A stretch of 50,192 nucleotides of DNA, from assembly GCA_964542875.1 (NCBI GenBank), contig CAZIWA010000027.1:1-50192 (forward strand). Direction: 5' to 3'. Shown here piece after piece: positions 39,818-47,536 of the stretch. This DNA comes from CAZGOM01 sp964542875 (GTDB taxonomy: Bacteria > Planctomycetota > Phycisphaerae > Phycisphaerales > Phycisphaeraceae). Under the pieces are notes generated by a model. It had not been told where the DNA came from, did not search any database, and saw only the letters and a program-made list of their open reading frames with translations. Position 1 is the stretch's first letter. Each line of letters opens with the position of its first letter. The translations under genes and the position numbers were made by a program.

Positions 39818-40864
39818 TTATTTGTTTTCGTCTTCGAGGATGTTGCCGAACTTCTTTTTAAGGACTTTCAGGAGCTCGGGCAACTGGCGCATGGCGACAT
39901 ACTCACGCCGGGCAAAGCGAGCCTCACGGGCGGGGACGCCGCCCCAGGTCTGGCCGGCGGGGATGTCTTCCATGACGGCGGAGCAGGCGGCGAGGCGCAC
40001 GCCGGAGCCGATGGTGACGTGGTCGCGGATGGCGACCTTGCCGCCCATCTGGACGCCGTCGCCGACGGTGACGCTGCCGGCGATGCCGGTCTGGCCGGCG
40101 ATGAGGCAAAAGCGGCCGATCCGGCAGTTGTGGGCGATGAGGCACTGGTTATCGATCTTGGTGCCCACGCCGATGTGGGTGGCGGAGAACTTGCCGCGGT
40201 CGACGCAGCTTCCCGAGCCGATTTCCACATCGCTGGAGATGAAGACGCTGCCGATGTGCGGAATGCGCGCGGGTCCGGGGCGCTTGGGGTCTTCCGACGG
40301 GCGATAGCCAAAGCCGTCCGAACCGATGATGACGCAGGACTGGAGGATGACCCGGTCCTGAAGCGTGCAGCGGTCGTAGATGACGGTGCCGGGCTCGATG
40401 CGGCAGTCCGCGCCGATGGTGACATTGGCCATGATGGTGACATTGGCCATGATCACGGTGTTTGCGCCGATGACGGTGCCGGGCCCGATGACGGTGTTTG
40501 GCCCGATGGAGACGGTGGGGTGGATGACCGCGGTGGCGTCAATCACCGTGGTGGGGTGCGCGCCCGGGGGCAGCGGAGTGATGGGGGGCGCGAGGGAGAC
40601 GATGAGCTTGGTGATGGCGGCGTCGGCGTCTTTGACGCGGACGAGCGTTTTGCCGTGATCGTCGGGGAGCTTGAGCGCCAGGGGAACAATGGCCAGGCCG
40701 GCCCGGCTTTTGGCCCATGCGGCGAGGTTGGCTTCGTCGCGGACGAAGGTGATGTGCCCGGGGCCTGCGGAGTCCAACTGCTCAAGCCCGGTCAAGACGA
40801 GGTCCGGGCTGCCTTGGAGTTCCCCGGAAACGAGCGTGGCGACTTCTAAGGAGGTGAGGGGCAT
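39818..40864 (-). CDS. lpxD: UDP-3-O-(3-hydroxyacyl)glucosamine N-acyltransferase
   Basis: Adds the second acyl chain in lipid A synthesis. The 348-residue protein has the LpxD N-terminal domain (about 1-100: LEQLDSAGPGHITFVRDEANLAAW), a long left-handed beta-helix of hexapeptide repeats (about 104-300), the GSDGFGY segment, the catalytic histidine in CLIAHNCRIG, and a C-terminal helical tail (QLPELLKVLKKKFGNI). One coil is duplicated exactly at the DNA level (IMANVT twice, 40415-40450). It lies between ompH and lpxC/fabZ and is clearly co-transcribed with them. Confidence 0.95.
   Translation of the reverse strand: MPLTSLEVATLVSGELQGSPDLVLTGLEQLDSAGPGHITFVRDEANLAAWAKSRAGLAIVPLALKLPDDHGKTLVRVKDADAAITKLIVSLAPPITPLPPGAHPTTVIDATAVIHPTVSIGPNTVIGPGTVIGANTVIMANVTIMANVTIGADCRIEPGTVIYDRCTLQDRVILQSCVIIGSDGFGYRPSEDPKRPGPARIPHIGSVFISSDVEIGSGSCVDRGKFSATHIGVGTKIDNQCLIAHNCRIGRFCLIAGQTGIAGSVTVGDGVQMGGKVAIRDHVTIGSGVRLAACSAVMEDIPAGQTWGGVPAREARFARREYVAMRQLPELLKVLKKKFGNILEDENK
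40415..40450. repeat. Exact 18-bp tandem duplication inside lpxD
   Basis: GATGGTGACATTGGCCAT occurs twice in direct succession and encodes one extra hexapeptide of the beta-helix. The reading frame is kept. Confidence 0.85.
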
Positions 40865-40909
40865 GTGGGAGTCCGAAGGAGGTTTGGCGTCAGCGTGAGG
40901 TTGGAAAGA

Positions 40910-41596
40910 TCAGGGTTGTTTAGCACCGGGTTTAGCGCCGGTGATTTTGCGGTTGCGGTATTCGTTGTTCATCCGGGTGATGAGGGCGTCGGTGATTTCA
41001 AGGTCGGGCGCGAAGAAGATGAGCTTGCGGTTGGCCATGGCGTCCTGCTGGTCCTGGGGGTTGAGGCGGGCCATGTTTTCGATGGGGGGTTCCTTGAACA
41101 TGACGATGTCGTAGCCGTTTTCCTTGGCGAGCTCGGCGGAGGCGATGTTGATTTTGCGGTAGAGGTCGAGCTGGCGGAGCTTTTGTTCCCGCTGCATGGT
41201 GTTTTGACGCCAGGTCATCCAGGCCTGCTTTTCAAAGGCCTTCTTGGAGAGAGTGGCTTCCTTGGCGGCGAACTGGGGGCTGTTGTTGTCGAGGACTTTG
41301 AGGTCGTCTTCGATTTGCTTGATTTCGAGGTTCATGGCCTCGCTTTCCTGGGAGAATTTTTCGCCCATGACGGAGAGGTCCGCCTGGACCTGGCCGCGTT
41401 CATCGAGGGTGTTGAAGGTTTTTTCGATGTCGATGACGGCGATTTTCACGGGCCGGGCTTTGGGAAGCTCAGCAACTGCGGGTGCCTTGGGGGCTTCGGC
41501 GGCGGGGGTCGTCTGGGCGTTTGCCTGGGCGAAGCCGGCGAGGATGACGCAGAGGGACAGGGCGTAGAAGAAACCGGTCTGGATTCGAGATTGCAT
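40910..41596 (-). CDS. OmpH/Skp-like periplasmic chaperone
   Basis: A 228-residue exported protein of the OmpH/Skp family, which carries unfolded outer-membrane proteins across the periplasm. The signal peptide is MQSRIQTGFFYALSLCVILAGFAQANAQ. A Pro/Ala linker follows, then strand KIAVIDIEKTFNTLDE and a long coiled coil (about 85-185: FSQESEAMNLEIKQIEDDLKVL, KKAFEKQAWMTWRQNTMQREQKLRQLDLYRKINIASAELAKENGYDIVMF), as in Skp. The start at 41596 is set by the signal peptide and a GGAGAA site. It is first in the operon with lpxD and lpxC/fabZ; the usual bamA neighbour is not seen. Confidence 0.88.
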   Translation of the reverse strand: MQSRIQTGFFYALSLCVILAGFAQANAQTTPAAEAPKAPAVAELPKARPVKIAVIDIEKTFNTLDERGQVQADLSVMGEKFSQESEAMNLEIKQIEDDLKVLDNNSPQFAAKEATLSKKAFEKQAWMTWRQNTMQREQKLRQLDLYRKINIASAELAKENGYDIVMFKEPPIENMARLNPQDQQDAMANRKLIFFAPDLEITDALITRMNNEYRNRKITGAKPGAKQP

Positions 41597-41778
41597 TTTT
41601 GAGTTCTCCGAGGGCTTGCCCGGGGGCGCGCACAAACGCCTTGGGCAAGGGGGTAATGATATCAGATGGATGTACGTTTCGGGGGTTTGGGGGTTCAGTG
41701 AAAAGGGGATGGGAGGAAAGGGATGAGGGATAATGCACAAGTGGAAAGTAAGAGGCGAGGGGTTTGGGAGGTGAAACG

Positions 41779-41806
41779 AAAAAAGCCCGCTTTGAGGGAA
41801 GCGGGC
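41779..41806 (-). terminator. Intrinsic terminator of the pseudopilin gene at 41833
   Basis: On the minus strand, GCCCGCTT-CCCTCA-AAGCGGGC is followed by six T. It lies 27 bp past the pseudopilin stop and insulates the ompH operon downstream. Confidence 0.88.
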
Positions 41807-41832
41807 CGTGAGGGTGAATGGGTTTGCGGGAA

Positions 41833-42738
41833 TCAGTAGGTCAGGGGCCAGATGCCGGGAGGGGCTGGGTGGAAGTAACGGGCGGCATTGCAGGCGACGG
41901 GGTCGAGGTTGGTGGATTCGGTGATGCTCAGGTAGTTGATGGTGGTGTACCGGAGGTTGCGCAGGGACTGGGGGGCGGCGGCGGTGTGGCCGTCGAGGTA
42001 AGAGGCGCCGAAGTTACCGACGTGGGCCTGGGTGAGGCCGGCGACGCTGGCGAAGTTTGAGTTGACATAGTTGGGTGTGCGCACGCCGATGTAGAACCAT
42101 TCATTTTCACGGAAGGTGAGGTCCATGTCGCCGGCGGTGCCGGCGTCGCCAAGGATGATGATGTCGACAGGGTTGGAAACCTTGTCGAGGCGCATGGGGC
42201 CTTCCCAGCCTTTGCCGATGGTGGACCACTGGCGTTCGCGGCCGTTGGGCGGTTTGCCATCGATGTCGTACGGCGGGCCGCCCAGGCCGGTGTAGAAGTA
42301 ATGGGTGTCGACGCGCCTTGCGGCGCTGGAGAAGAAGGAGATGTTGCGGATGTCGGGGCAACTGAAGATGGAAGCCTTGTTGATGAGCCGCTGGGTAAGA
42401 GGGCTGGAGCCCTTGTAGATGGGGGCGTCGATGTATTTGAGATGGACGAGCCGGTCAGAATAGGAGATTTCGTAGCTGCCGAAGGAAAAGGCAGGCATGT
42501 CTGCGTCGTAGGCCTCGCCGGAAGTAAGGTATTGCGTTTTGAGGGGCAGGTTTGATTTGGCGTCGTTGGCGTAATTGAGGACGGCGGTGGAGATCTGTTT
42601 CTGGTTTGCCAGGCAGCGCAGGTCGATGGCGGACTGCCTTGCCTTACTCAATGCGGGGACGAGAATTCCTATCAAGAGCCCGATGATGGAGATGCAGACA
42701 AGAAGCTCGATCAATGTGAAAGCACGCCGGTTTCTCAT
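41833..42738 (-). CDS. Type II secretion-like pseudopilin, third in window
   Basis: A 301-residue pseudopilin with a very short leader: MRNRRA then FTLIELLVCISIIGLLIGILVPAL. The soluble domain differs from the tandem pair at 31.5-32.9 kb but keeps RCLANQKQISTAVLNYANDA after the helix and a GASYLDGHTAA motif near the end, placing it in the same broad prepilin group. It has its own terminator, so it is a single-gene unit. It may contribute to a pseudopilus or act as a surface protein; no pilus machinery genes are near. Confidence 0.88.
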   Translation of the reverse strand: MRNRRAFTLIELLVCISIIGLLIGILVPALSKARQSAIDLRCLANQKQISTAVLNYANDAKSNLPLKTQYLTSGEAYDADMPAFSFGSYEISYSDRLVHLKYIDAPIYKGSSPLTQRLINKASIFSCPDIRNISFFSSAARRVDTHYFYTGLGGPPYDIDGKPPNGRERQWSTIGKGWEGPMRLDKVSNPVDIIILGDAGTAGDMDLTFRENEWFYIGVRTPNYVNSNFASVAGLTQAHVGNFGASYLDGHTAAAPQSLRNLRYTTINYLSITESTNLDPVACNAARYFHPAPPGIWPLTY

Positions 42739-42981
42739 GCGTGAACCCCTTGGAAGAGAGTAGAAAATTCCCCAGGAACTGCCCCGGTGAAACCAGCGGA
42801 AATGTTTGTGAAGGGCTTGGAAAAGCCGATTGAAAGGTAAGGATCCCGCCGGTTGAGGGTCATGTTATGAGTAATGGGAAACGACGGCAAGAGTCAGGAA
42901 TGGTTTGGGGAAAAAATGATTAATGGGTTGGTGGGTGTCGGCGGGATTTGGATCTTTGAATAATCGGAGCAGAAAGAACAT

Positions 42982-43015
42982 CCTCACCCCAGCCCTCTCC
43001 CTGAGGGCGAGTGGG
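42982..43015. repeat. Short dispersed CCCTC/GAGGG repeat
   Basis: CCTCACCCCAGCCCTCTCCC followed by TGAGGGCGAG is the same block that ends the family-A elements (near 690 and 49229). The 370-bp gap from 42739 to 43108 contains this block and the operator at 43057-43070, and otherwise no gene. Confidence 0.7.
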
Positions 43016-43056
43016 TCGTCCTGCGCCAGGTGGAGTGGTTTACTTGCATTGGGTAT

Positions 43057-43070
43057 TGCAACCGGTTACA
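43057..43070. promoter_or_regulatory. LacI-family operator, copy 2
   Basis: TGCAACCGGTTACA, identical to 14473-14486 including the next two bases TT, lies 38 bp before the start codon of the Gfo/Idh gene at 43109. No regulator gene is beside it, so the LacI protein encoded at 14519 is the best candidate. Confidence 0.85.
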
Positions 43071-43108
43071 TTCCGAAAGAACATCCCTTAATAAAGCAGG
43101 AATACATC

Positions 43109-44269
43109 ATGGCGAAGGTTCGTGTTGCACTGGTGGGCGCGGGGAAGCGCGGGCGGTACCTGGCTTCTTTGTTTCACTCGCATCCGGATTGCTCGTTTGT
43201 GGGCGTGATGGACAGGCATGAGGCCAGCGCGCTGGATGCGCTTAAGTTTGTGAACGCGCCGGATGCCAAGGCCTATTCAAGCTTTGATGCGCTGCTGAAT
43301 GACTCGGGGGTGGATGCGCTGCTCATTGCCTCCAACCCGATGGAACAGGTGGGCCTGGCGTGCCGGGCGATGGAGAAGGGCCGGCATGTGTGCACGGAAG
43401 TGCCCGCGGCATTTACGCTGCAGGAGTGCTGGGACCTGGTGAAGACGGTGGAGAAGACCGGATGCAAGTATCAATTGATGGAGCAGACGCGTTATTGGGG
43501 TTTTATTCAGCATTGGCGCAATGAGCACCGGGCGGGGAAGTACGGACACCTGTGCATGGCGCAGGGTGAGTATGTGCACTTTGAGCCCAACTGGAATTAC
43601 TGGATGGACCCGGTGACCGGGGAGCAGTTTGGGACGGTGACGCCGCCTGCGGGGAGGAAGGTGGAGCCGACGTGGCGTTACAAGTGTTTTGCGAACCCGA
43701 TCTACTATCTGCCTCACACGCTGAGTCCGCTTTTGAGCATTGTGGGCGGGCGTGTGCTGCGGGTTTCGTGCATGGGGACCCGGCCGGAGAGCTATACGTT
43801 TCCCGGGGAGAGCTTGCCGCTGCGGGACATTGAATATGCGTTGATGCAGACGTCGAATGACACGCTGCTGAATGTGGGGGCGGGGTTCACGCTGCCTCAC
43901 GTGAAGCGGGGGCCGCTTTCGGCGCATTGGTACGAGCTTCGGGGGACCAAGGGGAGCGTGACATCACCCCGGTATCCCGATGACAAGTTCCGGCATTGGA
44001 ATGTGGGAGATGCGACGTATATTCCCGAGGAGCTTTCGGCGGTGCCGCTGGATGCGAACGAAAGCCAGGCCAAAACGGGCCACGGGGGGGCGGACTTTAA
44101 ACCGGTGGATACGTTCATCCGGGCGATCATCGACGACACGACGCCGGCGCTGGATGTGTACCTGACGGCAGAGCTGACGGCGCCGGCGGTGCTGGCGGCG
44201 GAATCGTCCCGCAAAGGCGGGGTACTGCTTGAAGTGCCGGACTTTAGAGCCGGCGTAAAAAGCATTTGA
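43109..44269 (+). CDS. Gfo/Idh/MocA-family NAD(P)-dependent oxidoreductase
   Basis: A 386-residue oxidoreductase. The Rossmann site is VRVALVGAGKRGRYLASLF (4-22), and FVGVMDRHE ends the second strand. The EKP position reads HVCTEVPAAFTL: the signature lysine is replaced by valine, so the usual proton-relay residue is missing. The substrate domain holds MEQTRYWGFIQHWRNEHRAGKYG and FANPIYYLPHTLSPLLSI, which could supply a histidine. The start at 43109 has an AGGA site; a longer frame would run through the operator. It is probably co-transcribed with the NodB-like gene at 44433 and controlled through the upstream LacI operator. The substrate is unknown; the family turns over sugars, cyclitols and amino-sugars. 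Confidence 0.88.
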   Translation: MAKVRVALVGAGKRGRYLASLFHSHPDCSFVGVMDRHEASALDALKFVNAPDAKAYSSFDALLNDSGVDALLIASNPMEQVGLACRAMEKGRHVCTEVPAAFTLQECWDLVKTVEKTGCKYQLMEQTRYWGFIQHWRNEHRAGKYGHLCMAQGEYVHFEPNWNYWMDPVTGEQFGTVTPPAGRKVEPTWRYKCFANPIYYLPHTLSPLLSIVGGRVLRVSCMGTRPESYTFPGESLPLRDIEYALMQTSNDTLLNVGAGFTLPHVKRGPLSAHWYELRGTKGSVTSPRYPDDKFRHWNVGDATYIPEELSAVPLDANESQAKTGHGGADFKPVDTFIRAIIDDTTPALDVYLTAELTAPAVLAAESSRKGGVLLEVPDFRAGVKSI

Positions 44270-44317
44270 TGATCCTTCCCGCGCCCGGGTTGCCGGGTGA
44301 TCGGGTGTCCATGAGGG
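44261..44317 (+). repeat. Dispersed repeat family E, copy 2
   Basis: Starts with AGCATTTGATGATCC, continues with CGCGCCCGGGTTGCCGGGTG and ATCGGGTGTCCATGA. It overlaps the last codons and stop of the Gfo/Idh gene, so the repeat contributes the C-terminus of that protein. Confidence 0.7.
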
Positions 44318-44432
44318 CGTTGAACTTCATTGTGGTATCAAACCGGCATGAACCTTGAATGGCGATGGAACAGCCGAAGGCCGCCGGGTGATTGTTCAGA
44401 GGTCTTATAAGACCAACGAAAGGCGAATGACG

Positions 44433-46172
44433 ATGCAGATCGGGATCCTTGAGACCAAGACGGGCATGCCGGCGTATTACGCGGAGATCCTTCAGACGTG
44501 GGGCCTGCGGGGCTTTACGCAGGTGGCGCTCGACGGGGTGGCGGGGCTGAACGCAGAGCAGACGCCGGTGCTGGTGGTGCCCGCGGGGCTGGCCAATGGG
44601 GCGGTGGTGCAGGCGATCGACGGGTACATGAGCCGACGGGGAACGGTGATCGCCATGTGTCCGGAATCGGCCTTGGCGGCGCTGGCGGGGCTGGGGGCCA
44701 AGGCGGACTACACACAGCCGCTGAAGCTGCGCCTGAGCGCGCTGGCGGGCACAGGCCTGGCCGGGGAACCGGTGCCGGTTGTGGGGCTGGCAAGGACCTA
44801 CGCGGGCATGGTGAAGCCTGCGCAGGAGCTTGCCCACCTGTGGCTGCCGGGACAGCCTGACGACCTGGGGCCGGGCATTTTCAGCGTGACCATCGGCAAG
44901 GGGAAGATGGTGGTGTTTGCGTTTGACCTGGCGCTGAGCGTGCAGCGCTGCCGGCAGGGCGACCCGGCCAAGACGGGGCGCATTCCCGCGGATGCGCCCA
45001 AGGGCAACGAGGGGTGCCGGGCGGTGAACATGGTGATGGATGTGGGGCCTGATGAGCCGACGACCATCCCGTATGCGGATGCGCTGGCCCGGGCGTTTGT
45101 GGAAGTGGTACGCGCCAGCCTGCCGGGGCCCGCGCCGATGCTGTGGCACCTGCCGGGACAGTCGACGGGCGTGGTGTTGTATTCCGGGGATGAGGATTGG
45201 TCGCCGATCCACATGATCGACGGGCAGATGGAGAGCATCACGCGAGAAGGCGGACGCATGAGCCTGTACATCATCCCGGAGCATACGAATTCAACGGCGG
45301 CGGATTTCGCACGGTATCTGGAGCATCACGATCTGGGCCCTCACCCTGACCTGCGGCCCTGCGACAACTGGACGATTTCCGCGAAGCTTGATGAATTCAG
45401 CCGCCAGATCAAGCTGGTGGAAGAGATGACGGGCGTGAAGACCCGGAGCCTGCGCAACCACCACGTGGTGTGGGTGGGGTACACCGAGCAGGCGGAGCGG
45501 ATGGCCGAAATGGGCATCCGAATGGATGGGAACTACAACTACGGGAGCTATCTGCGCAGCCGCGACCCGGGGGCGTTTGCCGGGTGGGGCGCGGGCATGC
45601 CGATGCGTTTTGCGACGACCGAGGGACGGATGATCGACGTGATGCAGCAGCACACGCACGTGGGGGACGATCAGACATTCAGCACGTTTGAGGCCACGAC
45701 GTATTCGTATCGGCTTACGCCGGAGGTTTACGCCGCACAAGTTCACCTGACCCTGGCGGACGCACAGGACCGGTTTCACGTGCCGTACGCGGTGAACATC
45801 CATCCCAGCAACTGGGGGAAGTTTTCCAAAGGACACAGCGACACGCTGCTGGCACAAGCCAAGCAGCGGGGTGTGCCGGTGTACTCGTTTGACCAGTGGT
45901 CACTGTTTTGGGATGCACGCGATGCGTGGAAGTGCGTCTCTCAGGCATGGGCCGATGGCGTGCTGACCTGGAAGTGGGAAGGCGGGGCGACGCCCGCGGG
46001 CTTGTCGGGCTATCTGCCGGCGGAGGCCGGCGGGAAGAAGCTGGCGCAGTTGATAATCAACGGGAAAGCGCAGGCCGTGACGGTGACCCGGCGGCATCTT
46101 GTGGACGTGGTGGCGTTTGATGTACCCGCAGGTGCGGGCGTGGTGGAAGGGGTTGGAATTTATAAATTGTGA
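44433..46172 (+). CDS. Protein with N-terminal GATase-like domain and NodB-like deacetylase domain
   Basis: A 579-residue soluble protein, not assigned to a named family with certainty. Residues 1-225 resemble the class I GATase-like/beta-galactosidase trimerisation fold (QIGILETKTGMPAYYAEIL, VLVVPAGLANGAVVQAIDGYMSRRGTVIAM). Residues about 240-560 have features of the NodB polysaccharide-deacetylase barrel: GVVLYSGDEDWSP (Asp253, Asp255), HHDLGPHPDLRP (His304, in the place of the metal-binding histidine motif) and TRSLRNHHVVW. The start at 44433 is preferred over 44427 because AAAGG is then at a normal distance. It lies 163 bp downstream of the operator-controlled Gfo/Idh gene. A sugar deacetylase or related metal-dependent hydrolase is the best guess. 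Confidence 0.65.
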   Translation: MQIGILETKTGMPAYYAEILQTWGLRGFTQVALDGVAGLNAEQTPVLVVPAGLANGAVVQAIDGYMSRRGTVIAMCPESALAALAGLGAKADYTQPLKLRLSALAGTGLAGEPVPVVGLARTYAGMVKPAQELAHLWLPGQPDDLGPGIFSVTIGKGKMVVFAFDLALSVQRCRQGDPAKTGRIPADAPKGNEGCRAVNMVMDVGPDEPTTIPYADALARAFVEVVRASLPGPAPMLWHLPGQSTGVVLYSGDEDWSPIHMIDGQMESITREGGRMSLYIIPEHTNSTAADFARYLEHHDLGPHPDLRPCDNWTISAKLDEFSRQIKLVEEMTGVKTRSLRNHHVVWVGYTEQAERMAEMGIRMDGNYNYGSYLRSRDPGAFAGWGAGMPMRFATTEGRMIDVMQQHTHVGDDQTFSTFEATTYSYRLTPEVYAAQVHLTLADAQDRFHVPYAVNIHPSNWGKFSKGHSDTLLAQAKQRGVPVYSFDQWSLFWDARDAWKCVSQAWADGVLTWKWEGGATPAGLSGYLPAEAGGKKLAQLIINGKAQAVTVTRRHLVDVVAFDVPAGAGVVEGVGIYKL

Positions 46173-46189
46173 TTTGGAATTTATAAATT
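46153..46189 (+). repeat. Short direct repeat at the end of the NodB-like gene
   Basis: TTGGAATTTATAAATT occurs at 46153-46168 and again at 46174-46189, 21 bp apart. The first copy encodes the last residues before the stop. Confidence 0.75.
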
Positions 46190-46229
46190 TTCAGAGTGCG
46201 GGGATGAGGGGTTTTTGGATGGTGGGGAA

Positions 46230-46333
46230 TTGAATTTCAGCCGTAAAAAGGGATGCCGGATTACGACGAAGACGTCTAATCCGACATCCCTCTCCCTTTA
46301 TGGGCAAAGCTCCTAAAGGGAGAGGGGTAAGAA
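46230..46333 (+). repeat. Dispersed repeat family B, copy 3
   Basis: The best-formed copy: arms GGGATGCCGGATTA and TAATCCGACATCCC enclose CGACGAAGACGTC, then CTCTCCCTTTATGGGCAAAG and a GGGAGAGGGG tail. It matches 5981-6086 along its length and ends 22 bp before the stop of the amidase-like gene. Confidence 0.8.
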
Positions 46334-46354
46334 CACAAATGCATCGTTGCGATA

Positions 46355-47149
46355 TCAGCGGTTGGCGACGGGGCGCAGGGGGATTTGAGGGGAAATCTGG
46401 GGAGCGGTTTGCGGGGCCGTTTCATGAGGCGCGGGGAAGACGGGGTCGCTGACGGCGACCCAGACAGGCTGGGTCTGCATCAACTGAGCCCGGAAGTCGG
46501 CCAGGGGGAAGAAACGGAAGGGCTCTGCGCCTTCGGATTGGACGATGACGCGCTCGGCGGGGATGTTGAGCCGTTCCTGGAGCTGGCGGACCAGCCAGGT
46601 GAGCTCGCGCATTTGAAGGTCTGTTGGGGGGACCTGATCGGGATTGCCGACCATGCAGATGCCAAGAGCGTGCTTGTTGAACCAGTCGGCGTTGTTGCCT
46701 TTGCCGAACTCGCCGGGGTATTGGCGGAGCCAGCGGAAGCCGCGTTCGATTTCGCCGTCGGGCTTGCCGTTGCCGTTGTTGATGATGAAGTGGTAGCCGG
46801 AGTCGATTTTGCCTTTTTGGGCTTGTGACTGGCTGATGGTGGTGAGGGTGCCGCGGCTTTCGCCGGAGAAGTGGATGACGAGTGCATTCCACCGGCCGGT
46901 GCGGACCTGGGGGAGGGTGTTGAAGAGGACGGATTCCGTGCCGGAGCCGGGGATGGCCGAGGAGATGGGCTGGAGTGAGCCTGGGGCGATGGGGTGGGGC
47001 TCCAGCGCGCTCAAAATGCCGGTAACGCCGAGCATGGAGAGGACCAGGGCCGTCCAGACGTACGCGGTGCGTACGGTTGGCCTGACTAGGATGGCGCTCT
47101 TGAGAGCAGCCAACAGCTTGGTGAGCTTGCGCATGGCCGTGGTGTCCAT
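46355..47149 (-). CDS. N-acetylmuramoyl-L-alanine amidase-fold (amidase_2/PGRP) protein, probably inactive
   Basis: A 264-residue protein with one N-terminal membrane helix (about 28-49, TAYVWTALVLSMLGVTGIL) and a periplasmic amidase_2 fold. The first two zinc ligands are present: His93 (NALVIHFSGES) and His120 (DSGYHFIINNGNG). The third segment, normally with a histidine and the following Asp/Cys, reads RVIVQSEGAEPFRFFP, so the ligand position is taken by Val203 or Gln204. The C-terminal 35 residues are Pro/Gln/Ala-rich. Loss of a zinc ligand argues for a peptidoglycan-binding or otherwise non-hydrolytic role. Starts at 47149 and 47134 are both possible; neither has a good ribosome binding site. 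Confidence 0.75.
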   Translation of the reverse strand: MDTTAMRKLTKLLAALKSAILVRPTVRTAYVWTALVLSMLGVTGILSALEPHPIAPGSLQPISSAIPGSGTESVLFNTLPQVRTGRWNALVIHFSGESRGTLTTISQSQAQKGKIDSGYHFIINNGNGKPDGEIERGFRWLRQYPGEFGKGNNADWFNKHALGICMVGNPDQVPPTDLQMRELTWLVRQLQERLNIPAERVIVQSEGAEPFRFFPLADFRAQLMQTQPVWVAVSDPVFPAPHETAPQTAPQISPQIPLRPVANR

Positions 47150-47392
47150 ACCGGGGAGACAACTACATTCCACGCGCGTCCGTGCGGTGGGATGAGATTT
47201 ATATCGGCAGCAAATGGGCCGTGGCGTTAATTTTCGGTTGGTGGGAGTGTTGTGAACAGGGTAAAAGCATTTGGGTATTTGTCGGCACATGCGCCCGGGG
47301 TATCGGGTTTTCGGGTTATTGGGAGGTTTTGATCAAGTTTCAAGCCATCCAAGGTGAATGCCATTTTGCGGCATGATTCGCCTTTGGGTTTC

Positions 47393-47454
47393 TCAATAGA
47401 CACCCGACAGCCGTCACCCGGCAACTCGGGCGCGTGGGAAATTGGCAAATGCGT
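47393..47454 (-). repeat. Dispersed repeat family E, copy 3 (inverted)
   Basis: The minus strand carries GCATTTGCCAATTTCCCACG, CGCCCGAGTTGCCGGGTGAC and TCGGGTGTCTATTGA, matching 37711-37777. The 387-bp gap from 47150 to 47536 also has CGCCCGGGGTATCGGGTT at about 47291 (a partial copy); no gene is seen in it. Confidence 0.75.
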
Positions 47455-47536
47455 TTACTCTGTGTGGTGAACGCTGTTCGCGTGTGCGTGAGTGTGTCTC
47501 ACGCCAAACCCAGGCGGTTAAACGTACACTGTCGGC

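Noticed and set aside
40415..40450. Tandem 18-bp repeat considered as a microsatellite or regulatory repeat
   Set aside because: It lies inside lpxD in frame and encodes one extra hexapeptide, so it is described as a coding duplication.
39524..40849. 441-codon plus-strand frame opposite lpxD and the start of lpxC/fabZ
   Set aside because: Asp/Gly/Ala-rich, low-complexity translation antisense to two certain genes; no ribosome binding site.
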